Source: a virus. Taken from it: a stretch of DNA of 22,642 bases. The position numbers and the translations under genes are program-made. The DNA lies in the IMG/VR virus record IMGVR_UViG_3300034272_001403, positions 1-22,642 of that record; one strand, given 5' to 3'. Below the pieces are notes generated by a model, which saw only the letters and a program-made list of their open reading frames with translations, was not told the origin of the DNA and made no database searches. Shown here piece by piece: positions 6,366 to 16,500 of the stretch (its first letter is position 1; the number at the start of each line of letters is the position of its first letter).

Positions 6366-7225
6366 TGTCGTATGTAGACCCAAATAGTAATCCAATATTA
6401 TTAGTAGATGACTTCATACGATATGCAAAAGCTCATTTACTAACTGTGTCTGGACAGGCATCGGTTCTATCTACATACCAACCACCACTACCACCCGCAC
6501 CAAGCATATGTAGATGGACTGGATATAGAATTCCAGATGTAGCATCTCCTTCGGTAGATAGTTTAACGGGTAAAACAAATTTTCAATCAGATGCTTTAGT
6601 TACCCGTGATAGGTTTACCGAAGATGTTGATTTGGAACTTGAATATAGACCAAATTTTGCTCCAAATAAATATAGTAGACCGGATGGTACTAGTGATGAT
6701 AATACAGAAAGAACATTACAAACCAGTTTTGTAGCTAGTAATACCGATGCTAAAGCAGCTGCTGAAACATATTTAGGTAGAGCTTTATCTGATAGTGAGT
6801 GGAATAGTTTAGTTTCATTAACATTTGCAGAATCTACAACAAATCAGACTGAAAGAGCTTGGGTTATGGCAACTATATTAAATAGAACTAGAATTGGTTA
6901 TACGCCTGCTGGACCTAGAAATTCAAGATTTAAATTTGCAACACTAACGGATATAATTACACAGCCATTTCAATATCAACCAATTACTGGTACAAGATTT
7001 AATCCCGGTCCTGCTCCTTCTTTCATAAATGGACCTGGTGCAAAGGATGCAAATTCAATATATGGGGCAGCTGCACAATTATTAAAAGATGTACCAAAAG
7101 AGTATATTAATTTCACATCAAATAATCCAGCTGCTTATAAAGCAGGTACAAATATTAATTATTTATATCAATTAAGGGCAAATCCAAATTCTAAAGTACT
7201 TGGAGGTACAATTTTTGCATATTAG
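6365..7225 (+). CDS. SleB-like cell-wall hydrolase (baseplate-associated)
   Basis: In this 286-aa protein, residues 1-120 are a Pro-rich, non-catalytic region. Residues about 130-286 resemble the Hydrolase_2 / SleB family of peptidoglycan lytic enzymes: candidate catalytic Glu156 in LTFAES, then ERAWVMATILNR (163-174) matching the family's A-x-V-x-x-N-R helix, then a QPFQY segment (200-204) matching its Q-x-x-Q-F signature. SleB enzymes cut glycan strands. It overlaps the SGNH gene by one base and closes the hub operon. Together they could replace the lysozyme domain missing from the gp5-like protein, with Glu156 cutting the wall locally at entry. A lysis role is less likely because there is no signal peptide and no holin-like neighbour. 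A gap of 75 bases follows. Confidence 0.72.
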   Translation: MSYVDPNSNPILLVDDFIRYAKAHLLTVSGQASVLSTYQPPLPPAPSICRWTGYRIPDVASPSVDSLTGKTNFQSDALVTRDRFTEDVDLELEYRPNFAPNKYSRPDGTSDDNTERTLQTSFVASNTDAKAAAETYLGRALSDSEWNSLVSLTFAESTTNQTERAWVMATILNRTRIGYTPAGPRNSRFKFATLTDIITQPFQYQPITGTRFNPGPAPSFINGPGAKDANSIYGAAAQLLKDVPKEYINFTSNNPAAYKAGTNINYLYQLRANPNSKVLGGTIFAY

Positions 7226-7262
7226 ACTAAATTTTGATATAATCTCAAAAATACTTTATTTA

Positions 7263-7275
7263 AATATTTATAAAC
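7263..7275 (+). promoter_or_regulatory. Putative late promoter, AATATTTATAAAC
   Basis: Exact copy of the AATATTTATAnAC motif in the 75-base gap between the hub module and the wedge module, ending 25 bases before the ATG at 7301. The rest of the gap is A+T-rich with no hairpin that I could see. Confidence 0.55.
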
Positions 7276-7300
7276 ATAACAAAACAAAGAATAGAATATT

Positions 7301-7801
7301 ATGGACATGGATAAACTATTAGAAGCCATTCAAATTCTTATTAAAGAGGAGCTTAAAGAGCAATTACCTGCTTTAATTAAGGAAGGTGTGAAGGCTGAAA
7401 TGAAAAAAATGCTATCTGAAACAAAAGTAGCACCAAAACCACAATCAAAGGGTATTTCAATGGCTAAGGCTATTTTAGGAGATGAACCAATTCAAGAATC
7501 AGTTCAAACTAAATCAGTACCAACAAAGCAATATAGCAAAAACCCAATGATTAATCAAATCCTAAATGAAACAAGAGGTGGAATACCACAAGGTGATGGT
7601 GGATTTAGAACAATGAATTTTGGACAAGGTGATATGGGTTCAATTGTAGGTGGAACTGCATTAGCTGAAAAAATGGGGTATAGTGATATGGCTAAAGGAC
7701 CTCAACCAACTGGATTGGGTGTAAACACTGGAGTAGCTGAAATAGATAAAGCATTGAATAGAGATTATTCAGAACTTGTAAAAAGATTTAAAAAGAAGTA
7801 A
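7301..7801 (+). CDS. Unknown 166-aa protein heading the wedge operon
   Basis: The N-terminal 45 residues form a charged amphipathic helix (for example LLEAIQILIKEELKEQLPALI), probably a coiled coil. The middle is low-complexity and Gly/Gln-rich (about 95-125), and the C-terminus is basic, ending KRFKKK. There is no membrane segment or signal peptide. It is the first gene after a promoter-like motif and overlaps gp25 by one base (TAATG). T4 has gp53 beside gp25-type wedge genes, but I see no LysM or other gp53 feature, so I do not assign it. A wedge assembly factor or small structural protein is possible. ATG at 7307 is an alternative start. Confidence 0.75.
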   Translation: MDMDKLLEAIQILIKEELKEQLPALIKEGVKAEMKKMLSETKVAPKPQSKGISMAKAILGDEPIQESVQTKSVPTKQYSKNPMINQILNETRGGIPQGDGGFRTMNFGQGDMGSIVGGTALAEKMGYSDMAKGPQPTGLGVNTGVAEIDKALNRDYSELVKRFKKK

Positions 7802-8232
7802 TGGCAGTAGTATTAGGAACATATATAGTAAATAGTTCAACTGAACAATTAAATGATTATGCGATAGGATTATCATTGCCACTACAAATGACATCTAATA
7901 CTTTTAACCAAACATATGATAATTTAGTACAATTAAAATCAAATGTAAGAAATTTACTTTTAACTAAAAAAGGAGAAAGAATCGGCCAACCCAATTTTGG
8001 TACTAATTTACATAGATTATTATTTGAACCAAATGATGATAGTCTTGAAGATAAAATATTCCAAGCGGTAGATTCTGCCATTAGACTTTGGCTACCTCAA
8101 TTGAGCATTAATGAGATAAATATAGAAGCAACAGATGAAATGAAAGATTTAAATGAAGTATCTGTCAGTATTACATTTACAGCTAATTATAATAGTCAAA
8201 GTTTTAAAGTAGATTTTAATATAAACGGATAA
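7801..8232 (+). CDS. 25: Baseplate wedge protein gp25 (GPW/gp25 family)
   Basis: This 143-aa protein is near the usual length (T4 gp25 is 132 aa). Residues 48-77 carry the family signature: N-V-R-N-L-L-L-T, then G-E-R (58-60), P64, F-G (66-67) and L-F-E-P (74-77). gp25 clamps the (gp6)2-gp7 wedge near the tail tube and joins the sheath initiation complex in contractile machines; the equivalent is W in phage P2. Its position directly before gp6 matches the wedge gene order of contractile phages. Start and end are set by the TAATG overlap upstream and a three-base gap to gp6. Confidence 0.93.
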   Translation: MAVVLGTYIVNSSTEQLNDYAIGLSLPLQMTSNTFNQTYDNLVQLKSNVRNLLLTKKGERIGQPNFGTNLHRLLFEPNDDSLEDKIFQAVDSAIRLWLPQLSINEINIEATDEMKDLNEVSVSITFTANYNSQSFKVDFNING

Positions 8233-8235
8233 CAT

Positions 8236-10272
8236 ATGGCACTTAATAATACAAATACAAATTTTAAAAATAAAGGAAAGGATATAAAATACCTTAATAA
8301 AGATTTTAATGCTTTTAAGGAAAATTTAATTGAATTCGCAAAAACATATTTTCCAAAAACATATAACGATTTTAGTGAGGCATCTCCTGGTACTATGTTT
8401 ATCGAAATGGCATCTTATGTAGGAGATACTTTATCTTATTATATAGATGATACATTTAAGCAATCATTGATGTTATATGCAGATGATATGCAAAGTATAA
8501 TACCATTAGCTAGATACTTAGGATATAAACCAAAAGTAACTGCACCAGCTGTAACAAAATTATCTGTATATCAATTAGTTCCTTCAATTGGGGTAAGTGC
8601 AAATAATATGCCTGATTCAAAATATTATATTAGGATTAAGGCTGGGATGCATGCTCGTTCATCTGTAAATAGTATAAATTTTATAACGAAAGATATTGTA
8701 GATTTTTCAGATGAAAATAATAGAGAAATTACAGTTTACGAAAGAGATAATCAAACGGGAGAACCAACTTATTATCTTGTAAAAAAGTATGTAGATGCAA
8801 CTGCAGGTACTGTTGTAACTAAATCATATGAATTTGATTCGTATTCACCATATCAAAGAATTGAGTTACCTGAAGATAATATAATAGAAATATTAGATTG
8901 TAGAGATTCAAATAATAATAAATGGTATGAAGTTCCATATTTAGCACAAGAAATGGTTTTCATTGAACAGCCAAATACTGAAGCAAACGATCCTGATTTA
9001 TATCAATTTAAATCAACCATTCCATTTATATTAAAAACATTAAAAACACCAAGAAGATTTGTAACTAGTATAAATGGCGATAGAACCACTACTTTACAAT
9101 TTGGAGCTGGCGATTCAACTGCATCTGATGAACAACTAATTCCAAATCTAAAAAATGTTGGATTGGGATTACCAAATTCTATTAGTAGATTAGAAGAATC
9201 ATTTGACCCTACCAATTTCTTAAAAACAAAAACATATGGTACATCGCCTGCAAATACAACAATTTCTGTTAAATATTTAATAGGTGGTGGTATTATATCA
9301 AATGTACCGGCAAATTCTATAACTACAATAGATAGTATTGAATTTGATGAAGATACAAGTTACTTCAATACACAGCAATTATCTTTATATATTAGAATGA
9401 AAGATTCAATTGCAATAGATAACGAAATTCCAGCAACTGGTGGTAGAAGTGGTGATAGTATAAATGAAATAAGAGAAAATGCATTAGCAAATTTTTCCGC
9501 ACAAAATAGAGCAGTAACTGCAAAAGATTATCAAGTTAGAGCATTATCAATGCCTTCAAAATTTGGAGCAATTGCAAAAGCATATGCAACTGCAGATGGT
9601 ACACTGGATAATAATTCCCCATCATCTATATTAGCATCTCCTAATCATTTGCAAGAATTTACCGATTTGGTGATGAGTTTTGTTAATAACCCTGATGCAT
9701 TAGAACCATCTCAAGCTGAAGTAAAAGAACAAATAACAAAATTTTTAGTTGGAAAAACTTCTAATGAAAATGAAAAGAACAATCCATTTGCAATAAATTT
9801 ATATTTGTTAGCATATGATGTAAATGGTAATATGACAAATATTAACAGAGCAGTTAAAGAAAATCTCAAAACATATTTAAATGAATACAAAATATTAACA
9901 GATGGTGTTAATATGCTAGATGGATTTGTTATTAATATTGGAATTGATTTTGAAATTATATGTTATCCAAACTATAATAAAAGTGAGATATTAATACAAT
10001 GTATAAGTTCCCTAAGAGATTATTTTTCGATAGATAATATGACATTTAATCAAACAATAAATTTGAGCGAAATTGAATTATTATTAGCTAATATTGAAGG
10101 AGTATCATCTGTACCAATGTTAAAAATAACAAATAAATGTGGTGGTAATTATGCACCTCATTCTTATAATATAGATGCAGCAACTAAAGATAAGATTGTA
10201 TATCCATCTTTAGACCCATCGGTTTTTGAAATAAAGTTTCCAGATTCAGATATTAAAGGTAGAGTAAGATAA
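8236..10272 (+). CDS. 6: Baseplate wedge protein gp6-like (baseplate J family)
   Basis: This 678-aa protein is close to T4 gp6 (660 aa). The N-terminal block at residues 46-90 (including FIEMASYVGDTLSYYID and a LARYLGYKP segment) is typical of gp6-like wedge proteins. Residues about 420-450 hold a J-type block (NRAVTAKDYQVRALSM followed by FGAIAKAYA). The C-terminal third has the beta/helix domains expected for dimer contact (about 540-640). gp6 forms the iris ring of the baseplate and reorganises on sheath contraction. It follows gp25 by three bases and overlaps the next gene by one base (TAATG). I saw no internal stop or frameshift. Confidence 0.9.
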   Translation: MALNNTNTNFKNKGKDIKYLNKDFNAFKENLIEFAKTYFPKTYNDFSEASPGTMFIEMASYVGDTLSYYIDDTFKQSLMLYADDMQSIIPLARYLGYKPKVTAPAVTKLSVYQLVPSIGVSANNMPDSKYYIRIKAGMHARSSVNSINFITKDIVDFSDENNREITVYERDNQTGEPTYYLVKKYVDATAGTVVTKSYEFDSYSPYQRIELPEDNIIEILDCRDSNNNKWYEVPYLAQEMVFIEQPNTEANDPDLYQFKSTIPFILKTLKTPRRFVTSINGDRTTTLQFGAGDSTASDEQLIPNLKNVGLGLPNSISRLEESFDPTNFLKTKTYGTSPANTTISVKYLIGGGIISNVPANSITTIDSIEFDEDTSYFNTQQLSLYIRMKDSIAIDNEIPATGGRSGDSINEIRENALANFSAQNRAVTAKDYQVRALSMPSKFGAIAKAYATADGTLDNNSPSSILASPNHLQEFTDLVMSFVNNPDALEPSQAEVKEQITKFLVGKTSNENEKNNPFAINLYLLAYDVNGNMTNINRAVKENLKTYLNEYKILTDGVNMLDGFVINIGIDFEIICYPNYNKSEILIQCISSLRDYFSIDNMTFNQTINLSEIELLLANIEGVSSVPMLKITNKCGGNYAPHSYNIDAATKDKIVYPSLDPSVFEIKFPDSDIKGRVR

Positions 10273-11339
10273 TGGCATACTATTTTTTAACAGCATCAAA
10301 AGATGCATCGGTGTATCTTCAACAACCAAACCAAAATACTGGATTGGATGAGATATTGGAAGTTAGTAAAGTTTTCTATGGTAATATTAGAGATAAATCT
10401 AGAGCATTACTTAAATTTGATGTAGGGTATCTATCCGCATCTTTAGCAAACACTTCTATATCTATGAGTTCAGCAACTCTTATTTTAAAAGAAACTAAAA
10501 GTGAAGAACTTCCATTGGAATATACATTGTATGCATATCCCATTTCTCAAAGTTGGCAAATGGGCAATGGTACTAGATTTGATGAAATATCAACACAAGG
10601 AGTAACTTGGAATTATAGAGAAGGTGATTCTACATTAGATTGGTTACCTACTAATGCATTTTTAAATACATCCACTGGTTCATATGCTGGTAAAGGTGGA
10701 GTTTGGCATAAAACACCATTCGCATATCAATCGTTTAATTATCAAACAGCTGATATAAATATGGATGTATTATCTATGCTTAGAGTATGGATTAGCGGTT
10801 CTATTTCAAATGAAGGTATGATAATAAAACACTCAGCTGAAGTTGAAGATGATTCATTGGATTATGGTATTGTTAAATTATTTAGTAAAGAAACAAACAC
10901 TATATATCAACCAAAAATAAGAATAGGTTGGGATGACCAAAAGTTTACAACAGCAGGTTTAAATCCAATAACTTCTGAAAATATTAAAGTAGGAATAACT
11001 AATTTGAAAAAAGAATATAAAGTTGGAACTATTAATAAATTAAGAATTTTTGGTAGAGATATGTATCCACTAAAAACATTTTCAAATACATTTGAATACG
11101 CTGATATAAAATATTTACCACAAACTACATATTACCAAATAAAAGATTTTAATTCCGAAGATGTGATTATACCATTTTCAGAATATTCAAAAATTAGTTG
11201 TGATTCTTCTGGTAATTATATAAATTTAAATTTAACAAATTGGGAAGCTAATAGAGCATATAAAATAGAATTTAAAATAGATTTAAATGATAGCACTCAA
11301 TTTTTTGATGATGAAATTGTATTCAATATTATAAAGTAA
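10272..11339 (+). CDS. Virion protein with N-terminal DNRLRE-like domain, gp8 position
   Basis: In this 355-aa protein, residues about 3-175 fit a DNRLRE-type beta-sandwich: the ASVYLQ opening, an Asn/Gly segment, RALLKFDV (about 43-50), then SATLILKE (about 67-74), a YTLYAY strand, and a SW...GVTW pair (about 94-117). DNRLRE domains occur in extracellular carbohydrate-active and surface proteins. Residues 200-355 are further beta-rich domains. Gene position after gp6 and size resemble T4 gp8 (334 aa), a wedge component, but I see no sequence basis to equate them. Its tail-end location suggests contact with host surface glycans or wedge stabilisation. It overlaps gp6 by one base. Confidence 0.72.
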   Translation: MAYYFLTASKDASVYLQQPNQNTGLDEILEVSKVFYGNIRDKSRALLKFDVGYLSASLANTSISMSSATLILKETKSEELPLEYTLYAYPISQSWQMGNGTRFDEISTQGVTWNYREGDSTLDWLPTNAFLNTSTGSYAGKGGVWHKTPFAYQSFNYQTADINMDVLSMLRVWISGSISNEGMIIKHSAEVEDDSLDYGIVKLFSKETNTIYQPKIRIGWDDQKFTTAGLNPITSENIKVGITNLKKEYKVGTINKLRIFGRDMYPLKTFSNTFEYADIKYLPQTTYYQIKDFNSEDVIIPFSEYSKISCDSSGNYINLNLTNWEANRAYKIEFKIDLNDSTQFFDDEIVFNIIK

Positions 11340-11343
11340 TAAA

Positions 11344-12345
11344 ATGGCAAATACAGGTTTACGAAATGAGCAATTTATTAGTGAGTTAGTCACAAGTGGT
11401 TCGTTAGCCATACGAACAAAGAATAATGGGATTCATACATTTGAAGCGTCTGTGAATGGCGGTATAATATCGGCAAAATTAAATAGACCGGTTTATAATG
11501 AAAACGAATTAGTAAAATCGGTAGATACTGTAATTATAGAATTATTACCACAAGATGTAGTTCCATTAGAAGATACAGTACCAAGAAGAATTTATAATCC
11601 TGTAACTCAATCTGTAATAGATTTAACTGTTGAGGTTATTAGATTAAATAGTGAAGTAGCAGATTTACAATCAAAAGTATCTGAATTACAAATTGTAACC
11701 GAAAGTTTACGAGTTGAAATTGATAATACAAGTATAGTAGCGGCAGCTGCAACAAATCAAGGTGACCAATCCAATTTAAAAGTACAATCAACTATTCAAG
11801 ATTTATCAAACGCAATTCAAAAAGCAACATCCGAAGCAATTCAGAGAGTATCGCTTACCGCTCGTACTCAAGCATTAGAAGAACAAAATAAAACATATAA
11901 AGAAGAAATTGAAGGTAAGGCATCTAAAATAGCAGATGGCCATAAGGGGTCTGGTGATATAACTTATAAAATAGTAAAAAGAGCAGCTCCGGATGATAGA
12001 GATTTGAGAGTAGAAGTTACTGCTGGTCTTTCTGTTAATTGGGTAAATGGTCCTGAAATTGAAATATATAATCCAAAAGATACGGCTGTAACTGTTGAAG
12101 TAAAAGAAGAAGCACAGGATTTATTAAAAGAAACTTCTCCAATAACAATCCAACCAAAAGAAACAAAAGTATTAACATTAGTAGTTGATACTGCAAAAGC
12201 TGCAACTAAAAACCCTAAGAGTAGTGGTGGTATTCTTGGTGGGGCAATTGCGGGCCAAGATAAGGATTATGATGGTAATATAATATTAAAAAATCCCGGT
12301 GGAAGTAGTACATTAACATTTAGAATGCGTAAGAAAAAGAAATAA
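11344..12345 (+). CDS. Unknown virion protein: coiled coil plus C-terminal beta-sandwich
   Basis: In this 333-aa protein the N-terminal 90 residues are mixed beta and polar. About residues 95-130 (LTVEVIRLNSEVADLQSKV and on) and 145-195 are heptad-rich and probably trimeric or dimeric coiled coils. Residues 205-333 are an Ig-like beta domain interrupted by a Gly-rich turn (SSGGILGGAIAG, about 293-304), with a basic Arg-Met-Arg-Lys tail. This layout resembles fibre or whisker proteins, but no T4 gene can be named. The start follows the upstream stop by four bases and the next gene follows by two, within the wedge operon. Confidence 0.75.
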   Translation: MANTGLRNEQFISELVTSGSLAIRTKNNGIHTFEASVNGGIISAKLNRPVYNENELVKSVDTVIIELLPQDVVPLEDTVPRRIYNPVTQSVIDLTVEVIRLNSEVADLQSKVSELQIVTESLRVEIDNTSIVAAAATNQGDQSNLKVQSTIQDLSNAIQKATSEAIQRVSLTARTQALEEQNKTYKEEIEGKASKIADGHKGSGDITYKIVKRAAPDDRDLRVEVTAGLSVNWVNGPEIEIYNPKDTAVTVEVKEEAQDLLKETSPITIQPKETKVLTLVVDTAKAATKNPKSSGGILGGAIAGQDKDYDGNIILKNPGGSSTLTFRMRKKKK

Positions 12346-12347
12346 AA

Positions 12348-13574
12348 ATGGCAATAAAAACATTTAAAGAAATATTAGAAAATAAAGGATATCGTATTGA
12401 TTCTAACGATAGACAGATATTTGAAAATGGTACTGTTCAATCTTTTTTTGGATTAAGTAATAGCGATAGTATTGAATTTATAGTATATGATTCAAATGAT
12501 AATCAGATACCTCAATCTGGATATGGTATGGTTAGATATATTCCAATGACATCGCAAAATATAGGAGATTATTTTATGATAGCAGAGGGTACATTGATTC
12601 AAAGATATAAATTTCCTTCCGAATATTTTATTGATGTACAACGATTATTGAGAGAAGCTGGTTATTCAAATGGTATATTCAAAACACAAATAACTCTTAT
12701 AAATAAAAGAGTAGGTAGTGATAATGAATTAGATAAATTATGGATATCTGAAATATCTCCATCTAGAACAGAAATAAGATTATTTCCAAATACAAAAGGA
12801 ATAGAAATAAATAAAGAACTTAGTGATAGATTTAATTTATTAATAACTGGTGGTGAGTTTAGAGATGATGTTTCAAAATTTGCAATAGAATATGTTGAAA
12901 AAATAAATCCAAGTAATATAGGAAGCTTACTTAAACAAAAATATGGAAATACTTGGTTTGAGAAATTTGTTAATGAATACAAAATACAAAGTATGGATAT
13001 ATTTTCAACGCAAGTATATAACAAATTTTTAGAATCTGCTATTAATGAATTTACTGGCAGAATTTCAGATGTAAATGATATGAACTATGGATTACCAAAA
13101 CCTTTCAAACCATCGCTTTCTTTATCAAAAGATGATGTTAGAAAAATAGTTGAAAAGCTTTTAGTAAATGCTATTAGTAAATATTTATCGATACCTGATG
13201 TAAGGTTTGGTTCTAGAAAAAACCAAAAAATGGAAAGTTTAGATACTTCCGAAAAAGTTTTACAAACAAAAACATCCGATTTAACAATAGATACATCTAG
13301 TCCAATAATTTCTAAAGCAGTATTAAAAACAGCTGCAGAAGCTTCTAAAAAATTGAGTTTTGAAAAAGCTATTCAAGAAGAAACAAACGAACCAAACATA
13401 AAACCAGCAATAGCTAAAGCTAAATTGAGACGTGATGCTTTAAATGATGGAGTATATGGTGGTAGAGTTGGAATGTCGGGTAATATGAGAATTTTGAATG
13501 GTGGTTTTAGAAATGAAGGCTTCGGAGATAATGGTTCAGTAGAAGCAATGCAAAATCAACAATTACTTTTATAA
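12348..13574 (+). CDS. Unknown baseplate-cluster virion protein (408 aa)
   Basis: This is a mixed alpha/beta protein without a membrane segment or signal. Residues 1-150 are beta-rich, including an LWISEISPSRTEIRLFP segment (about 130-147). Residues 160-285 are mainly helical. The last 110 residues are low-complexity, with Ala/Lys helices and a Gly/Asn-rich end (about 365-400). It lies between the coiled-coil protein and the giant gp7-like gene, so a role in the wedge or in attaching the distal tail proteins is likely. Its stop codon overlaps the palindromic promoter-like sequence of the next gene. Family not recognised. Confidence 0.75.
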   Translation: MAIKTFKEILENKGYRIDSNDRQIFENGTVQSFFGLSNSDSIEFIVYDSNDNQIPQSGYGMVRYIPMTSQNIGDYFMIAEGTLIQRYKFPSEYFIDVQRLLREAGYSNGIFKTQITLINKRVGSDNELDKLWISEISPSRTEIRLFPNTKGIEINKELSDRFNLLITGGEFRDDVSKFAIEYVEKINPSNIGSLLKQKYGNTWFEKFVNEYKIQSMDIFSTQVYNKFLESAINEFTGRISDVNDMNYGLPKPFKPSLSLSKDDVRKIVEKLLVNAISKYLSIPDVRFGSRKNQKMESLDTSEKVLQTKTSDLTIDTSSPIISKAVLKTAAEASKKLSFEKAIQEETNEPNIKPAIAKAKLRRDALNDGVYGGRVGMSGNMRILNGGFRNEGFGDNGSVEAMQNQQLLL

Positions 13575-13586
13575 ATATTTATAACT
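13570..13586 (+). promoter_or_regulatory. Putative late promoter within perfect palindrome TATAAATATTTATA
   Basis: AATATTTATA (13574-13583) is part of a 14-base perfect palindrome (13570-13583) that also contains the T4 late-promoter sequence TATAAATA on the plus strand. It overlaps the TAA stop of the upstream gene and ends four bases before the ATG at 13588. A transcript started here would be leaderless or nearly so, so it may instead serve another role. Confidence 0.4.
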
Positions 13587-13587
13587 A

Positions 13588-16500
13588 ATGGCAGATAATA
13601 AACGAAGTAAGAAGTTAATTGGAGGTATAATTGGTGGCGCTACTGGTGTTGTTGGTGGTACTATATCTAAATTGTTTGGTAAAAAGAAAAAATCATTACC
13701 ATCTGCCGCTAATTCTTTATTAGGAAAAGTATTTAATCAACAAGATTCTTTAGATTCTGGAAAAACAATTACAGAACAAGACACAACAACTACTGAACAA
13801 AAAAGAAATAAAAAATTAGGATTTTTTACAGATAGAAATCCTGTTGCTGGTGCTATATTACCAAATGGTGGAGTTGGTATATTAACAAATTCAGATAATA
13901 TAATCCCTCTTGGTGGAGAAGATACTGGTGGAACTGTAAATCAAAATTCAAACGTAAGTTTTAAAATATCAGCAAACCAAAATGGAGCAGCTGTATTTGT
14001 AAATGGTGAAAACACATATAAAACAACACCTAATACATTAGGATTTAGATTGTCTGATGTTGTAAAAGATGGTTCTAAAACAATTACATTACAAAAAGAA
14101 GGATATGTTTCTACAATAGCATATGTAGTAACGGCTATTCAAAATCCTGATTTCAATGAAACTGCGCTTGATAGTTATGAAAATGATTTAATAGAACAGG
14201 ATTCACTAATAAATATTGGACCAAAACGAAATAAAAGAATATATACAAAAACACCAGCTTATGTTTTTAAAATAGAAAAATATATAAATGGTATATTACA
14301 ATCGACAGATGGTACATTAGATAATAATGAAATAAAAGAATTAGTTTTTGAAGTTACCACTCAAACAGTTGGGCAAAAAAATGATTCAAATTCACCATCC
14401 ACTAATATATTAACTATTGTACTAGATGGTCCTGATAATTCTGTAATAGTTTCGAAGGATGGTGGTACTGATTTTACAAAATTACTTAAAGGAAGAAATA
14501 CAATAGTATCTGATATTGGTAGTACATATTCAATAAGTTCAACTAATTTAAATTTATATAAAGTAAATAAAATTGTTGCAACTGCAGAAGGATTTAAACC
14601 ATCTACTTTACTTCCTGAAAATGCAGAAAGTTTAACTACTAAAATAACTCTTGATTCTAACTATACTATTGATATAGTATCGGAACAATTTTCAACTGTA
14701 CAAAATACTTCTCCTATAATTCAATTTGAAAATCCAATTCAAATTAGAAAATATAATCTTAATAGTAAAACGGAATATCCAATTACTATTACTAGTTTAA
14801 ATGATTCTCCAATAACTAAAATAACAGCTTATGTAGGTGAATCTAAATTTGAATTTAATGATGTTAATTTTTTAACATCAAAGTCGGAAGGGAAATTAGG
14901 TGTGTTGAATGCAAGAAAAGGACCAGCAATAATTTCAATACCAGCCGAAGCATTTAAAACTATTGGAAATTATAAAGTATTTATAGTTCCTTCAAATGGT
15001 GATGGTGATGGTGATTCAATTCAAACTAGTATATCTGTTGTTGATGAATTTTACGTTGGTGTTCCTGATTTAAGAAATATAATATATCCATCGGAATTAA
15101 TTGGTCCAGATTATGCTGGAACAAATGTAAATTTTGATATTGAATATGAATCCGAAAATACTGATTTTGTAAGAATATATGTAGGTGATTCTGGTACATT
15201 CATACAAGAAAAATCAGATGGTAAATTAGAATTAAATTTAAAAACTCTTTTAAATGTAAGTGGTACTAATGTATCTGAAGATGAACAAACTATTTCGTTA
15301 ATTTTAAAATTAGTTCCATATAATATTAGTGGTGTTGAGCAAGTTGTTGGTAAGACGGAAGTTGTTAAAATCAATTTTAATAAAGGTACAAATCAGATAC
15401 CTAGAAATTTAGCAATTAATAGAGTTGCTGATATTTTTACATCTCAGTTAGATGATTCGATTTTTGCAAAAGAAACATCTAAATATTTAACTCACTTACT
15501 TCATTTTCCTGATGGTGATACTAAAGTAATAACTACATGGACTGGTAGTGAAGGTTCTTTGATAGCAAAATTATATGAACCAATTCCAACAACAATTCAA
15601 CCAAATGAGGAAGTTTTTATATCTAAACTTATATCAAATCCAATAGTTGAAACAGTTAGATTAATTACAGAAACAACCGAAGTTTGTAATACATTAAAAG
15701 GCCCAAACTTTTCTGTAGAACCTGATAATGGTATTGAATATCAAATATATGAAGACTTAGTAGCAAGTGGGTCTGTAACATCAACTGATTTAGTTAATCA
15801 ATATGCTAATTCAATTGGAATAGATACATCTAAATTAAATATTCAATATGTAAGTGGTTCTACTTATTTGTTTGAAAATTTTATAAATTTTAGTTCCGCT
15901 GTAGAGAGATTAGATAACTTTTTTTATAAAGTACAATTAATTGAATATTATAAAAATAAATACGAAGGACTTACTTCAACATTTATACCTCCGTATGGTG
16001 GATATGATGGTGGTATAATAACTCAAGACGGATACCAAATGATTACCGAAGATGGTATATTTGATATCCAATGGGAAGTTGCACAATATCAAGGTGTTGC
16101 TCAAATGAATGAGGCCAAAAAAATATTTGGACTATTAAATGAATTAATAAGAGGAATGGATGGTTATGAAAAATTTTTATATACATCTAATAATACATTA
16201 GCATATCCAAAAACATTATACATACATCCAACTAGTGGACTTGGTACATATATCTTAAAACAAACAACGCATCCTGATGTAATAACATGGTACTCTAATA
16301 CACTTAGTTTATCAAGTATACATGATTTGTATAATCCTAATTTATTAACAAACAATATTCCTCAATTTATAAAAGAAGATTCTAATAATAAAGATTTTTC
16401 TACATTTTTACATATGATAGGGCAGCACTTTGACATCATATGGGCTTATATTGGTGCATTATCAAGAATGAAACAAATAGAAGCTTCCGAAACAAAAGGA

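Noticed and set aside
7160-7167. TATTTATA core inside the SleB-like gene (and another at 14978-14985)
   Set aside because: Both are within coding sequence and lack the AA...nAC flanks of the intergenic copies; chance occurrence is expected in A+T-rich DNA.
12662-13024. Minus-strand open frame of 120 codons inside the 408-aa gene
   Set aside because: It lies wholly within a well-supported plus-strand gene, has a hydrophobic low-information product and no independent start context. The same holds for the other minus-strand frames, for example 3143-3529 and 15111-15374.
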